Assembly: GCA_032164245.1 (NCBI GenBank)
Contig: JAVMKO010000002.1
Span: forward strand, 61,971,840-62,035,839
Direction: 5' to 3'
DNA: 64,000 nt
From: Sternotherus odoratus
Taxonomy: Eukaryota > Chordata > Testudines > Kinosternidae
Part shown: positions 34,561 through 47,506 of the stretch, piece after piece
Layout: each line of letters begins with the position of its first letter
Numbering within the stretch: the first letter of the stretch is position 1
Notes under the pieces: model-generated
Seen by the model: only the letters and a program-made list of their open reading frames with translations
What the model was told of the DNA's origin: nothing
The model's database searches: none
Program-made: the position numbers and the translations under genes

Positions 34561-35379
34561 ATCATTGCGTCATGCCTTTTCTCAGGCATTTGGGGAGGTT
34601 AGCGCTTAAAGAGTAAGGATGGCTGGAAATTAAGAACTGGTTTCAGGTACAGTCTTTGTTATCTTATGGTTAGATGGAGTGTGTTACATTTCATGGTAGA
34701 GTCCTTTAAATTATAAATTAGTAACTAGAACTGTGATCATTTGAAATACTATACATTTCAGATGTAGGAGTGCTTTGGCTTAGGCCAGCTCTACACTTGA
34801 AAATTAAGTTGACCCATTCTAGGTTACGCAGGGGTGTCAAAAATTCATATCCAAGTGACATAGTTAAGCCAACCTAACCCCCAGAGCGGACAGTGCTAGG
34901 TTGAGGGAACAATTCTTCAGTAGATCTAGTCACTTAGAAGACCTGAATAGAAATATGAAAAATGGAAAGCATAAATACAAATATATTAGTATGCATCTAA
35001 GCCTGGCAGCAGACAGAAACATGGCGGATGGCCAAAGCCACATGGCTGACTTGCCATGCACAACTGGGTTGATGAAAACACAGATGGAAGAGCAACTTGT
35101 CCACAGTAGATAGCAGATGGAAAAGGTTTTTCTAATGATTGCTGCAGAAGCAGAACCAATCAAAAGGCTTCCCAGTCTGAATGTTCTAAATCACTTTTTA
35201 CTGGAACCTATTGAACTATTAGGAAGGAAGATGGTTCATGGGAATTCCCCAATTTGAGTACAGAAGAGGAAACTACTGCTATACCCTCAAGAGCCAAGAA
35301 ATGTATTTAAAGCTTAAATATTTTAACAAAATAATACAGCTTGAACATGTGAACCCTACTCAAAAAAAAACATGGGCTT
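34561..35379. other. Intron with a palindromic MITE half
   Basis: At 34783-34905, ggccagctctacacttgaaa followed by attaagttgacccattctag and ttaagccaacctaacccc matches one half of a reptile palindromic MITE whose ends read tctacac. The rest was not recognised. Confidence 0.45.
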
Positions 35380-35830
35380 GTGGTGTGAGCACAGGTCTAT
35401 GAGTCAGGATATCCTGGCATCTAATATCAGATTTGACCCACAACTCTGTCTTTTGGGGCACATTGCTTAAGAAAAAAAAATGTCAAAACAGATCTCTAAT
35501 TTTTGGAAGGCAACCTGAGAATCTAGTGCCTGCTTTTCAGAGGTACTGAACATGTGCAGCTCTCACTGGACTTCATTGTGAATTGGGGGTGTACAGCTCC
35601 TCTGAAAATCAAGTCTTAGGCTTCTCAGGCTGTGCACTGAAAAACATAGGCACTCAAATCTGATGGACAATTGAAGGCTGTGGTCTTAATTCTTTAGCTT
35701 TAGTTTTCTGCCTGTAAAAGGAGGATATTGGTACAGGCATTTCAGAATGACAGTGGAAGAAGTAATGTCTGTCAAGTACTTTGCATGTGAAAAAACACTA
35801 AAACAAGCATGTAAAAATCTTGAGTACCCT
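35380..35830 (+). repeat. MIR-like SINE pieces around another old repeat
   Basis: The segment gtggtgtgagcacaggtcta followed by tgagtcaggatatcctgg matches the MIR 5-prime core, and 35700-35760 (ttttctgcctgtaaaaggag) matches the region for cagtttccccatctgtaaaa. Between them lies another old reptile repeat (cctctgaaaatcaagtctta). Confidence 0.55.
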
Positions 35831-36957
35831 CCTTCAGGCAAATTTTGTCAAACTTATCACTGGTCAAAGCAAGCTTCCTATAATTCAGTCCTTTTGAGCA
35901 GACCAATATTCACCCATGAAATTAGAATAAATTAGACATTTTACTTTCACAAACCATGACAAAGCATAACTTGATCTAGTTTTCATTTTTTACCACAACA
36001 AGTTCTTATTTCTTTGTACACTTCCTCTATTCAGCCAGTGATGAAATTCAGGCAGTGAAGCTTACACTGTTTGGTGTTGCAATGCATACAGGATTTAAGA
36101 AAAAACCCTCTGTATGAGATAAAAATGGTCAGAATGGTAATACTCAATAGGAAGCTGTTCCTCCAAAGGAAATTGCAAATTCAAGTCAAAGAGGAAGACT
36201 TTGGAACAGTTAATTCTGCTCCATAAAGTTCAGAAATTAGAAAGAGGGAAGGGCTATGTGTGAAGAAACCATCTGTGACCACAAATACAAGCTGAACGTA
36301 CTAACTAGGGCATGTTCGGGAAAATACATCTGCTTTTTAGAAGATTTCAGATTAAAAAAAACAACAACAATGTACAATGTGTCTCCACCAAATGACATTT
36401 ATAGGACAAGAAAAGGGATATCTCAAATTGTAATCTCTGTTACAATGGGATCCAATTACCAATAATATAGACTACTACATAAGTGCAGATGTGCTAAAAG
36501 CTAGCTGTCCAAGACAAGAAGAAAGCAATAATTCTGTTATCTCATGTCCCAGGACACGAGATGTGTTACAGAAGATATTTAAGATCAGAGCTTCTATTCC
36601 ATTCTATTCTGTTCTGGCTTTTAGACCGCCCTCAGCACCATAGCATCCGAGTATCTGGTTCTAATGGAATATCAAGGCCTATCCAAGTACATAATGTGCA
36701 CGTCAGAGTGATCAGCTAAACCTTTTTATCCACTGGTTTAAAAGGAACTGTTTTTGTTCACAAAAACACTTCTTTGCCGGGTGCATAAGGACTAAGTGCA
36801 TGCTGGATTGTTATTTATTTTTTAATAAAGTAAAAAAAATTGCTAACTAAAAACATTATCCACTAGCTGCTGTCCAGCTGCTAGAGTAGTATTAACTAGT
36901 TAGCAGAGCTCCATCCCCACTCAATCACAGGACCAGCTCAAGTTTCCAAAGAACAGC
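35831..36957. other. Intronic stretch, nothing recognised
   Basis: AT-rich, with short frames lacking splice context. The text near 36590-36680 (ccctcagcaccatagcatcc) is probably an old LINE trace I cannot classify. Confidence 0.4.
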
Positions 36958-36965
36958 ATCTAAAC

Positions 36966-37630
36966 TAAAGATGGACAAACTACAATCCACGGGACCATCC
37001 TGCCAGCCCTTGAGCTCTCGGCAGGGGAGGCTAGTCCCTGGCCCCTCCCCCGCAGCCTCAGTTCTCTGTGCTGCAGGGCTGAGAGCTCCTGCTGGGCAGC
37101 GCAGCTGCGAGAGCCGCCAGAGTGTAGTGTATGAAATTTCTCCCCATAGGAATGTGCTGCTTACAGTGTACTACTTACTGCTGCCAGTTCTGGTGCTCTG
37201 AGTGGCATGGTAAGGGGGTGGGAAGTGGGGGGGTTGGATAAGAGGCGGGGGGGGGGGGAGTGTCCCAGGGGCAATCAGGAGACAGGAAACAGGGGTGGTT
37301 AGATAAGCATGGGAGTCCTGGGGGCCTGTCAGGGGGCAGGGGTGTGGATAGGGGCAGGGCAGTCAGGGGACAGGGAACAGTGGAGTTGGATAGGGGGTGG
37401 GGCCCGGGGGTGGAATCCCAGGAGAGGGCAGGCGGAGAACAAGGAGCAGGGGGGGTTGGATGGGTCGAGGGTTTGATGGGGGCAGTCGGGGGTAGGAAAT
37501 GGGATTGGGCAGGGAGGGGGCAGGGACCAGGTTGTTTGGGGAGGCACAGCCTTCCCTACCTGGGCACCGGTCCTCCATACAGTTTTGGAACCCCGATGTG
37601 GCCCTCAGACCAAAAAGTTTGCCCATCCCG
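36966..37630. mobile_element. Non-autonomous hAT, gggcaaact family, copy B
   Basis: Left end taaagatggacaaactacaa and right end aaaaagtttgcccatcccg. Flanking octamers ATCTAAAC (36958-36965) and ATCTAAAG (37631-37638) match at 7 of 8. The interior carries the same cagtcaggggacagg minisatellite as copy A. Confidence 0.82.
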
Positions 37631-37638
37631 ATCTAAAG

Positions 37639-39137
37639 TAAACCCTCAAAATATGTGCACATATAAATTATGCCCTCAGAATATAAGCAAAAACTTTCCA
37701 GCTACCAAGGCAGTGCGTCCAAGTATCAACTGCAGCATGTACATTTTGCGGACAAAACTTAGAGATCATTGTTTGAAAATATGACATTAGTGTGGGGGTG
37801 GAGGGCAGCAGACAGTAACCCCACTAGGTAAACTGAAGACCATGCCAGCAAGCATTGCACTAAACAGGGCTCTTTGTGCATTTTACGAAGAGCCATGTTT
37901 AGCACAATGCTGACTGGCATTTTACCATTTACTGTGTTTATTTGAACTTACTGCCCTAATCTTAATGTGGTTACATCTCTATGAACTGTTTATACATCTG
38001 GTAAACTGTGAGAATATAGGTGGTAAAGGGTACTGGTTAGGACCGTCTTTAAAAAAAAAAATTACTCCTGATAAAATCATTTCCAGATTAAATACAAGGA
38101 TAACATCAAAAGATGACTGACCCTTTAAAGGGGAAATCACGCCAGCCACACCGATGCCACAATTGATTAGCTGCTTCACAGCCTGAGAGGGTGAGATTAA
38201 GGAGGGTCAGGTGACAGCTTAAAGGATACCTACACCTTAAAAAAGACCGAGTCAGATCGGTCAGGAATTGGAACCACAGTGAGTGGAAAGGCTCCTGCTG
38301 GACCAGGGTCTGCAAGAGGCCAGGTGCTCCAAGGTAAGCAACTTAGGGATACAGGGCTCTCTACCAGAACAGAGAGAAAGAGGCAACTGAAGAGAAGCCC
38401 AGGAGAGGTGGAAAACTGTTGTGATTTCCCTTATACCTGGACTCCCACAAGGAAAAGCCTGAAGAGTCAGCACTCTGCTAGGGAGTGAGAAGGCCTGTGA
38501 CAGTTGAACTTCAGTTATTTTGCTTTCTCCAATGTTAACTTGGGACTTTGGTCAAAGGTGTTGTTCATTTTAGGACTTTGTAGTGCCGAAGGAGACTGAA
38601 CTTACAAGTGCCCTGGTTGCAGACCTACACCATGGCAGATCTAGCTGAAGGAGACTTATATTTAAGGCCCAGCAACCCATGCATCCAACCCCAAGGGGCC
38701 TCTGGCCAGTGAATTGCTTGGCTGTATGTGGGGATCATTCTGGGAAAGGATCCTATAATAAATAAAATAAATAACTAAGCATGGAAAGTTTACTTAGTCT
38801 AATAAGCAAAATACATGTCTCTTTGGAACACAGATCTGACCATTTTTGGACCTCTCGCCTTTGACTTTCAGATGTGGTAGTCTCTGCTACAAAACCTACA
38901 CCATTAGCAGCCATCTTCCACAATTTATATTCCATCTTTAAGCATAAAATTAAAATCTCAATCTCTTCAGGAGATAACAGGAAAAACAACATGTGCGCCC
39001 CTTGACTATCTGTATGTACCTCGCCCTTCCTGCCAATTAACATTTTGATAGTATCTCTCCTTCACTAAGTGATATCTGCCCTCCTTCCTTCCAACTGCAA
39101 TAGAAACACATTCTTTGTTTTGTACCAAGAAAGAATA
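37639..39137. other. Intron with a possible LTR
   Basis: From about 38110 to 38770 the sequence is richer in GA and CT, with ggagactgaact and an AATAAA cluster near 38757-38772. The layout is reminiscent of a retroviral-type LTR, but no TG...CA ends with duplication were found. The rest is unrecognised. Confidence 0.3.
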
Positions 39138-39139
39138 TA

Positions 39140-39283
39140 CAGTAAAACCTCGATATAACGGACTAATTCGGGCGAGGGGGTGTCCGTTAAAGCCAAAAGT
39201 CCGTTATTTAATAATAAAAAAAAAACCCGAGCTGTCAGAGCAGCAGCCCGCCCGAATTAGTCCGTTATATCGAGGTTTTACTG
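39140..39283. mobile_element. Tigger-type MITE, cgatataacggac family, short form
   Basis: The 144-bp element starts cagtaaaacctcgatataac and ends gttatatcgaggttttactg, a near-perfect inverted repeat, flanked by TA. The centre contains cccgagctgtcagagcagca, also present in the long form at 59668-60018. Confidence 0.9.
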
Positions 39284-39306
39284 TATTTTTAACTATCATG
39301 TTAAAC

Positions 39307-39784
39307 CAGGGGTTCTCAAAGTGGGGGTCGCGACCCCTCGAGGGGTCGCGGGCCACTTTTGTGGGGGTCGCCAGACCCTACCCCAGTAACTCCCTGCTGC
39401 GGGATCTCCGGGGCCGCCGGCGGCTGCGATCTCCGGGGCTGCCGGCGGCTGCCGAAGCCGCGATCTCCGGAGCCGCGGGCGGCGGCTCGAGCCGCGATAC
39501 CCGGGCAGCAACGAGCCACGAGCCCCGGCGGCTGCTCAAGCCCCAAGCCCCGGTCGCCGGCCGGGACCGGGGCTGGGGCTCAGCCGGGAGCCCACCCGCG
39601 GCGGGGACTGGGGGCCAGGGCGTTCGTCAAGGAATTTTTTTTTGTGGGGGGTTTTTTGGGGTAATTCGGCGGCAGCGGGGAGCCGGCAGCCAGCCCGCCG
39701 GCTGCCTGGACCCGGGCGGCAGCGGGGAGCCGGCAGCCAGCCCGCCGGCTGCCTGGACCCGGGCGGCAGCGGGGAGCTGGCAGG
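39307..39784 (+). mobile_element. GC-rich hAT fragment with 47-bp tandem repeat
   Basis: It begins caggggttctcaaagtgggg with gtcgcgacccctcgag, typical of a hAT family. At 39670-39784 a 47-bp unit starting cggcagcggggagccggcag repeats 2.4 times; units begin at 39670, 39717 and 39764. No right terminal repeat was found. Similar GC-rich modules occur inside the Tigger at 59668. Confidence 0.7.
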
Positions 39785-41837
39785 ACTCTTTGTTACCTCT
39801 GTGTGAGAGAGTAAATGAGTAAAAGGAGATGAACAATCTTTTAAAAATTGGAAGTCAAATCCTACTAATGAAAATAGAATGGAGTATAAACTCTGGAAAG
39901 TCAAGTGTAAAAGTATAATAAGGCTGCTCAAAAAAAATTAGGTCTCACCGAACACTGACAGATGCATAGCTGGAGATCAGTTTGGCTCACCTATGTGTTA
40001 GCATTTTTTAAAAGATGTCAAGTTTATAGGAATGTGTTCAGTGTTTGAACTTCATGAGATGCTTGAGAGTTGCTGCACACAGTAAACTCACTTATAATAT
40101 CTGTATCCCACGTTAGAAAGTGTTTTACTCTGTGACTATAAAAAAGTGTTTGCTATGGAACTGGAACTGCCCCCACCCCCAGTGAGGAGAGAAGCATTAT
40201 CAAGTGTGAGATACTAGTTTATCACAAGAGTGTCATCTCCCGCCCAACAAAAGAAGGCCTATAGACTCCAGACAAACCACTGTGGAACAAACAACAAAAT
40301 CTTTTGTCCAGTGATGTTTTCCCCACATCCATCACAGCTTGAACTCTGAGGGAATGGGAAAAATCAGGGAAAATCCCTGATCAGAAGGATCTGTAACACT
40401 ATACTGCTTGGAATTTAGAGAGGGAAGTATTTCTAAGACGAAGCAAGAGATCCCCAAGCTGCTTAGCTTCAGTTAGTCCTAAAGGACATACAACTTTTTT
40501 ATATTACAGCAGCTTCTATTATCTTTTGACACCTAAGACTGTAATTCATGTGTATGTTTACCTGCTTTAACCTTGTAAATAAATCTCTTATTTCTTCTTC
40601 CTAGTTAATAAATCTTTAGTTTATTACAGGATTGACTACAACTGTTGTCTTTGGGGAGAGATTTAAGGTACAATCGACCTGATTGGACCTTTGGGATTGG
40701 GAGTAATCTAAATATTCTTGCAATTTTTGGTGTAAAAGACCATCTGTCATAAAGGCAGTCTCGCCAGAGTGGCAAGATAGAAGGGAGTGCCCCAGAGGGC
40801 TGTTCTAGTGCTTGAGTTCACACTTGATACTTGGTTGGTGAAATCTAATTAAAGAACACAACCAGTTAAGGATTTATGTCCTCCAAACAGCCTGACAACC
40901 TGGTTTTCAGATGTCTGAATTTTGCCCAAGTCAGTGTTCTGCAAGGGAATGATATAGCACTAAGAAAACTTAGCTCTACATTTTTGCCACTAAATTCCAA
41001 GTTTTGTGTTTGTTTTTTTTAAACAGGAAAAGATATGTTCTTGGTAGGCATTAGCAGTCATTAGGCAACTGTACATATCATGTCCTGCAATTTGCATACC
41101 AAGCCAAATTAGCCTGTAGTCAACAATTCCCAGGCCATTGTGTATGCCTTGCTTCCTGCAAACCTCTGCAACCTCGTGAGCTAGGAATCACCCAGAATCT
41201 ATACGTTGGCAGCCCTAGCAGCACACATTTGTTTTCCCTAACTAATCAAGGTACCTGCACTTTGAGTTCTGAACCTATGCACTATGCATCTTTGGAAACA
41301 CCACAGTAATCTGGCCCAAGATCAGGAAGTAGCTAATTGTTCGCCACACTCCCACTAACCACCTCTGAGGCTAGTAAAAATAATGATTTTCCCAAACCAT
41401 TCCACGGTCTGTCCGCCACCTGTCTACCCCATCACAACCCCTGCCCCTGTTCCCCCCCCTTCCCCTCCCCCCAACAAAATCCTCTGTTTACAGCTCCTCC
41501 CCCTCCAATATAATAAACATTTTGGTTAGACCAGCTGCTGACTTCTGCTGCGTTCATAGTAAACCTTCTCATTAATTAAATAAAGATGTCATATTATAAG
41601 AGAGACAGCTTCCAGTAAGCAGCATGAGTCATTAAATCTTTGCTGCACAGGAGTATAAAGGTTCAAACTAGAAATATCAGCAGAGGGGAGTTCACAGGGG
41701 GCAAAGATATTGGCACATTCCCACCAACTATCCAGGCAAGCATGAAGTGGCTGCACAGAAATCTTCTCACTTTTTCTTTATTGGTGCATGTGCACTACAA
41801 TCCTTTCAGACTACACATCTACACAAGCAAAGAATTT
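39785..41837. other. Intron with an unnamed dispersed repeat
   Basis: The segment 40150-40900, with two AATAAA-type motifs near 40577 and 40605 and text like aggattgactacaactgttg, resembles a dispersed reptile repeat, possibly an LTR. I cannot classify it. C-rich text occurs at 41400-41510. Confidence 0.35.
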
Positions 41838-42195
41838 AACATGTTCTTAAATACAATTTGCAGTTTGGGTCCCCCCCCCAAAAAAATGTAGTGGCTACCA
41901 TGCACTACCATGGGTAAAAATTGATCAGTTGAAACCATTTTGACCCACATCACAACAATAGTTTTATCTGGTAGCCCTCTTGTGGGTAGGGGGAGAGAGA
42001 AACACACCCACAAACTCTGAAAAATGGCTATATTATTCAGGGCTTATGTCTCCAGAACACCTGTCTTAAATTACCCCATATATGGGTCATTAATCCTATT
42101 CTGCAATCCCAGAAGGCGTAGCAAATTTCAAGAAAATCCATGAAAATATGAGGCTTTCAGAGACTTAAAAGTGTCATCCTTTAAACAGGAAAGGG
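41838..42195 (+). repeat. Unnamed repeat, unit 1 (segments a-b)
   Basis: It is homologous to 43316-43655 across its length. Shared blocks include cagtttgggt(c/t)ccc, ctaccatgcacta, gaaaccattttgacccacat, aaatggctat and tct(c/t)cagaac, and both units end ctttaaacag. Base identity is moderate, so the copies are old. No protein similarity was recognised. Confidence 0.8.
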
Positions 42196-42899
42196 CTCCG
42201 TGCACCCATCTGCAGCACAGGAGGCTCTAAAAAGTGTACAGTCGAAGTGGCCCATTCATCACAATTCAATGTTCTCAGCAAGACAAATCAGATGTCTGAC
42301 AGGGGTACAGTAGTTTGGAAAGGTTGAGAGCCACTGTTTTAGAGTCTGCGATATGCATGCCATAGGCCGGTTCTCAGCTCCCCACTTAAAGGAACTGGAT
42401 TTCCTCAGATCCTGTCTCACACTGAAGGGAAGGGTATATGCAACCGCTGTAGATGAGCTTCCCAGGGAGCCCAGGGCAGTGTGCCGGAGAGCAGCCCTCA
42501 GAGCACAACCCTACACCCCAGGGTACATCGCCCAAGGCAGGGTGGTGGTTTCCCACAGCAGCCCAGACTCCCTGGACAGCTCTTATCACTTTCTGGCTCC
42601 AGTTTCTGGCCTGGCCAGGGGGTGGGACCTAAGCGGGAAGAGCAGGAGCTGGGGTAGCGCCTTGTGGTGGCGGTGGGGGGGAGAGCGCTAAGGCCCACCT
42701 CAGCTACACTACCCCACTGGAAAGAGGTTGATGCTGCTCCTGAGCCTCAGGCTGGCGCAAAGCAGTGCCGCAGATAGTCCGGGACAAATAGCGTCCTGGA
42801 GTCATTCAGCCCAGGCCTTGAATTCTGCATTTCGGTACTGTCTCGCCCAATTCAGGACAGGTGTTCACCCTGTGGAATGGCTTCTGAAAGGCAGCAATA
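42196..42899. other. Material interrupting the unnamed repeat array
   Basis: Near 42318-42335 ggttgagagccactg is a decayed right terminus of a hAT element. The GC-richer segment 42350-42800 carries no recognised gene. Confidence 0.45.
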
Positions 42900-43045
42900 A
42901 CTGAGATCAACAACTCAGTGTCTACACTGACTGCATCGACCTAACCACTATGCCTCTCATGGAGGTGGAGTTATTAAGTCGGTATAGTAGACAAGTTATA
43001 TCAGTGGGAGCTACATTTTAGTGTAGATACTTCCAGAGTTAGGTC
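42900..43045. mobile_element. Palindromic MITE
   Basis: It starts near gtgtctacactgactgcatc and ends near gagttaggtcgacgtaagc, with gtgtagatac on the right. Related to 34783. Confidence 0.5.
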
Positions 43046-43104
43046 GACGTAAGCCACTCTCAGTTCAATAGTACAAGGCAATAGAAGGAAACGGTTGGAG
43101 GTGG

Positions 43105-43260
43105 GGGGAGAGAAGAGGGTACTATAACTCAGGAACCCCTCCAGCAAATGACACCAATTTGGATCACAAATGCTACTCATGCTGCTATGGGGCACCCCAA
43201 ATTTCAAAGCAGTCCCATTTATTGTTCAAAGTTTTAAGCACTTACAACAGTTGAACTTTA
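43105..43260 (+). repeat. Unnamed repeat, partial unit 2 (segment b only)
   Basis: The text actcaggaacccctccagca, then accaatttggatcac and accccaaatttcaaagcagt, aligns with 43510-43620 of the next unit. Confidence 0.7.
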
Positions 43261-43310
43261 AAACGCATATAAAATGGTGGAAATGGAAGCCCTCTAGCAT
43301 GTGTAACATA

Positions 43311-43655
43311 TGTACATTTTCTTAAATATCGTTTTCAGTTTGGGTTCCCCATTTAGTGACTACCATGCACTACTTCGGGAAAAACTCAAAAGACTGAGAC
43401 CATTTTAACCCACATCCTATCAACAGTTTGGTCTTCATATGGGGGTGTGAGGAAGAACACCATCACCCATCAAATGTTTTTAAATGGCTATTTGAAGTGG
43501 GGGAAAGTGTTATATCTTCAGAACCTCTGGCTCAAGTGACTCCAAATTTGGGTCACTAACCTATCCTGCACACTGCTAAGGCACACCAAATGTCAAAGAA
43601 ATCCAAACAAGCATGTCCATTTTAGAGGATTTAGAAAGATCAACCTTTAAACAGC
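43311..43655 (+). repeat. Unnamed repeat, unit 3 (segments a-b)
   Basis: Homologous to 41838-42195 in the same orientation. With the partial unit just before it, the order is a-b, interruption, b, a-b, as expected of a decayed tandem array with a period near 390 bp. Confidence 0.8.
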
Positions 43656-43659
43656 TGTC

Positions 43660-44487
43660 TTGATGCAAACTTAAGTATAAAATAGACCCTGATTAAGAAA
43701 TGGCCTATGTCCACCACCTTTAATCTTCACAGGCTGCCTATTCTATCTTGAGGAGCCAAAAGTGGATAACGTATATTAATAAAATAAAAAGTGAAGGATG
43801 TACAGTATTTTACTATGATTAAAGGTGTAATTATACAGTTGGTCATGAAAAGTATTCTAATACTAGCTATACGTCAGACAAACTCACCTCCCCTTCAGGG
43901 AAAGTGAGGGGAAGATGATACTGCTTTATTCATCAAAGCAGTCTCAATTAAATTAAACTAAGGATAATAATAATACTAACTGTATATTAGATAAATACAA
44001 TGACACACTGCCACACATGCTTAGTAATCCTAGATAAATGAAAGAGATGGACACCTTTATCCTGTAACCTTAGTAAATGGAAACTGGAGGTTTATGATTA
44101 ATCATTTGTCATAACTCATACAGGTATCAGCTGAGGCAATGTCTGTTTTACTCTACTGTGCCATGTAAAAAATTAAATGCTGTTAAAATATCACTAAACT
44201 GCATAAAAAACCCTGACACCTATAACCAAAAATGCTAGAAAGATAGGATTTAAGACTAATCGGAATGGATTTATCGGCTTTTCTATGGATCATGTGCAGC
44301 ACTCAGTCCAGGCATGAACTCCCATGGACATCAATGGATAGTTTGTGCAGAGCACGTAGAATATGGCTCTAAAAATCTTGTTCAGGACTAGCCTAACAGA
44401 AAGGCACTTCATCCTTCCTCCCACATTTTCTGAGCTCTGCTATATATTTCCTGTATAACTTCGAATAAGTCATTCTCACTAGGTCTT
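43660..44487. other. AT-rich intron, nothing recognised
   Basis: No exons or nameable repeats seen. Confidence 0.4.
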
Positions 44488-44920
44488 AGGGCTTGTCTAC
44501 ATGGGAACCTTTTAAATCAATTATACCAGCATAGTTACATTAATACAGCTCATCCCCACAGGTGAGGATTCTTATTATGATACAAGAGTAGCTTTTTTCC
44601 ATTTAGCTTAAACTCCTTCCCAAGAGACAAATTAAACTGAAAAAACCACTCGTACCTGAAAACAAGAGTGTCCAAATGGAGGGTAATAACGGTGTAACTA
44701 TAGGATTTTAAGATTCACACCTTCTGTTATCTAGAGAAAAAAAATTCTGTATAGACAATGCCTCAGCTTCTTCCTCTGTAGAATGGGACTACTACTTACC
44801 TACTTCACAAGGCCACTGAGTGTCTTAATTTGTTAACACTTGAAGAACATGGATATCCTCAATTAGAATGTGCTACAGAAGTATTGTTAAATTATTAATT
44901 ATTATTATTATTATTAAATG
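44488..44920. repeat. MITE fragment, MIR-like fragment and TTA microsatellite
   Basis: A gggcttgtctacatgggaac start at 44488 is MITE-like. At 44760-44830, cctcagcttcttcctctgta followed by gaatgggactactacttacc and tacttcacaagg matches the MIR 3-prime region. A (TTA)n tract follows at 44891-44918. Confidence 0.5.
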
Positions 44921-45239
44921 AATTCTGAAGATACCTAAGAACATCTAGTTTTACATAAAATCAGACAGCACAGAACTGACCCACTTGAACCCCTGCATGT
45001 GTGGGAGGATGAGAGAGGAGGGAGAAGGGACCCGTTAGGCAACAACTTGACTCGGCAGAGCTGTCCCTGCCTATCAACCTATAAAGCAGCATGGCCTCAA
45101 AATAGTTGCCCGTGTACTATAAAAGTTGACTAGTACCAAGAAGTCACTCTCAAAGTCACATTTCAATAGTGGGGAGGGAAGGAGGGTGGGAGTGAAGAAA
45201 GAGAGAAGCACTTCCAGTAATAAGAAATACAGTAGACTC

Positions 45240-45539
45240 TCGATTATCCAGGATTGGGTTAACCAGAATGTGGATTAACCAGGGTGTCAAAAAAAATACG
45301 CGTAACTCGCAGGGCCGGCTCTGGCTTTGTTGCCGCTCCAAGCACACACACAAAAAACCCTCACCAGGGTGCAGGGCAGTCAGTGAACCAACATCCCCTT
45401 CCCCTGGCGCAGGGTGGCTGGTGAACCAACCCCCCCCCCCCCACCCCACCCCATACTTCCTATGGATGATGATTATCCAGGATTTTATTAACCAGGATTA
45501 ATTTTTTCCCTATCATCCTGGATAATCGAGAGTCTACTG
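45240..45539. mobile_element. Tigger-type MITE, gattatccagg family, copy 3 (inverted)
   Basis: The same terminal repeats and TA duplication as 17409 and 27158. The interior is inverted relative to those copies: aattttttccctatcatcct is at the right end here. Confidence 0.9.
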
Positions 45540-45880
45540 TACCTGTTTACATTTTATCTTTGGTGGACATATTTCTCTCCCTGGGAATTCCACTTTTGGA
45601 GTAAACATGCTGAGTGTTAGCTAGGCATTCAGCAGTACCCATATAGCTAAGTCATCACTGGCTAGTCCCCCTGCCATCACCCCATTTAAAAAAAAAAAAA
45701 AAAGGTAATGTGCCTAACTCTTTGGGATATTTTACATTGCAGAGTTAGTACAGACACCTAACTAATACAAAGATGCTGGAGAAGACAGAGAAAAAAGCCA
45801 AGAGAGGCACCAAATACCACAGAATGTTCTAGACAACAACACCAAAATAATCGGAGCAAGCACGTGCAAAATCATCTAGG

Positions 45881-45918
45881 TGCGCGCGTGCACACACACA
45901 CACACACACACACTCACA
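45881..45918. repeat. GC/CA dinucleotide microsatellite
   Basis: A short gcgcgcg tract is followed by an uninterrupted (CA)n run at 45891-45913. Confidence 0.95.
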
Positions 45919-47506
45919 CCCCTTGTCCCTCTCTCTTTTTTAATATCATCACCCACTGCCTAACAAAAGGCAGTAGAGTAGTTTTTTGGTTTGGGAGTTC
46001 TCCTTTTCCACTTCATACATACTAGTTCAGTTTGGGGGTTCCCCCCCCTTTTTGTGATCCAACTGTTCTATCACTATGTCTCCCGTTGTTTATATTTTTA
46101 AAATCACTTTTGAAAAGATCAGCTACAGTTATTTTTGCCTCTTACATACTAGGTAACAGAACTATATAAAAATGACACAGAAAGAACAAAGAGAAAGGAA
46201 TATGCCATATAAGAATTCAAAACTACTAAGTACCAAAATAGGGCAATTTTATGGGGCAAGAGGTGTTAGGATAGAAGAGATCATTAGAATTTCTAGTCAT
46301 TTTACTTCCCCCCCCCCCCCTTTGGCTATGGCAACAAGGAAGCAAAATGATTTCAGAAAAAAAAAATCCAACCCAAATCATATTTCAAATAATTGCAAGT
46401 TAGTGACATCTAGCGATGAGCAGAAAGTTGATCAACCTCTACTCTCCCACACAGTCAAGATAAGCTAGCAAGCTCTGACAAGTAGCTGAAGAGTGGGTGT
46501 TGAACCATGGGAACCTGGTACTACTATGTTTCTCTCCCTTAAAGACCAAACAAAAATTGAGCCAAGACCCAGAAACACGATACGACATATGACTCCAAAA
46601 AACAAGATGTTAATACAGCCAAAGGGGACAGAAATTTCAGCTGGGATCTGTGAATTATCACCTCCTTAATTTACATCTCCATTCTTTTATACATATGCCC
46701 TTTCCTCCCCGTTTTAATCATGGAATTGTCCCAGATATTTTATTCATAATAAAAAAAATCTAAGAGATATGGTGAAAAAAATTGATTTCACTTCTGATCT
46801 TGAAACATTAAACAGTTGTCTCAGAGACAGCTTAATTATGTCCCTTTGTATCTCTTAGTGTCCTGTTTTAAGAGTTTTATGAACTTGTCAAACAGGCTCT
46901 TATTTTGCCAGTGGTTCCAAAATTATTGCTCACAGAGCAGTTACTGGAAGTGAGGGGGAAGGGAGGGACTGGAGCGTGATTTGTGGTGGGGTTACAGGAA
47001 GGAAAAGTACGCTACTATGCAAAGCAGCAGTAATACAGTCAGTCCCCTGACAGGGAAGTTGGAACTAGAGAGCAACAAAATGAAGGAAGATTTTTCATCA
47101 CCATAACATAGTACAATTCTTTAGGAGAACATGGACCCAGAATAGATGTCTTTAAAGGTGTATGTGTATATTGGAATAGAAGTATAATTGTATGTATTTT
47201 AAAGAACGGCCCTAAATACACTGAAGATAAAAGAATGAAGCTCAGAATCTTGAATGTGTGGGGAAGAGCATATGAACTACTGCCCTAGATTGGGACATTG
47301 TAATGTTAATACAATTAACTGTGCTCTATTTCTGTCACAACCAGAGTTCTGCCACTGGGATTTCAGTAGTACTCCCAGAGCTGAACAGAAAAGATACACG
47401 GCAGTGTCTAGACTGAAGTAGGAAGGGATGGGGGGGGGGGGGGAATCAAAATCTGATAAAGAGAAGGAAAGCCACAATATACAGGGTTTTGTTTTATATT
47501 CCACAT
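45919..47506. other. Intronic stretch, nothing recognised
   Basis: Poly-C runs occur near 46041 and 46309 and a poly-G run near 47431. No exon or nameable repeat. Confidence 0.4.

Noticed and set aside
38110..38770. Complete LTR retrotransposon LTR
   Set aside because: The layout is suggestive, but no TG...CA ends with a target duplication could be found, so it is only mentioned within a broader entry.
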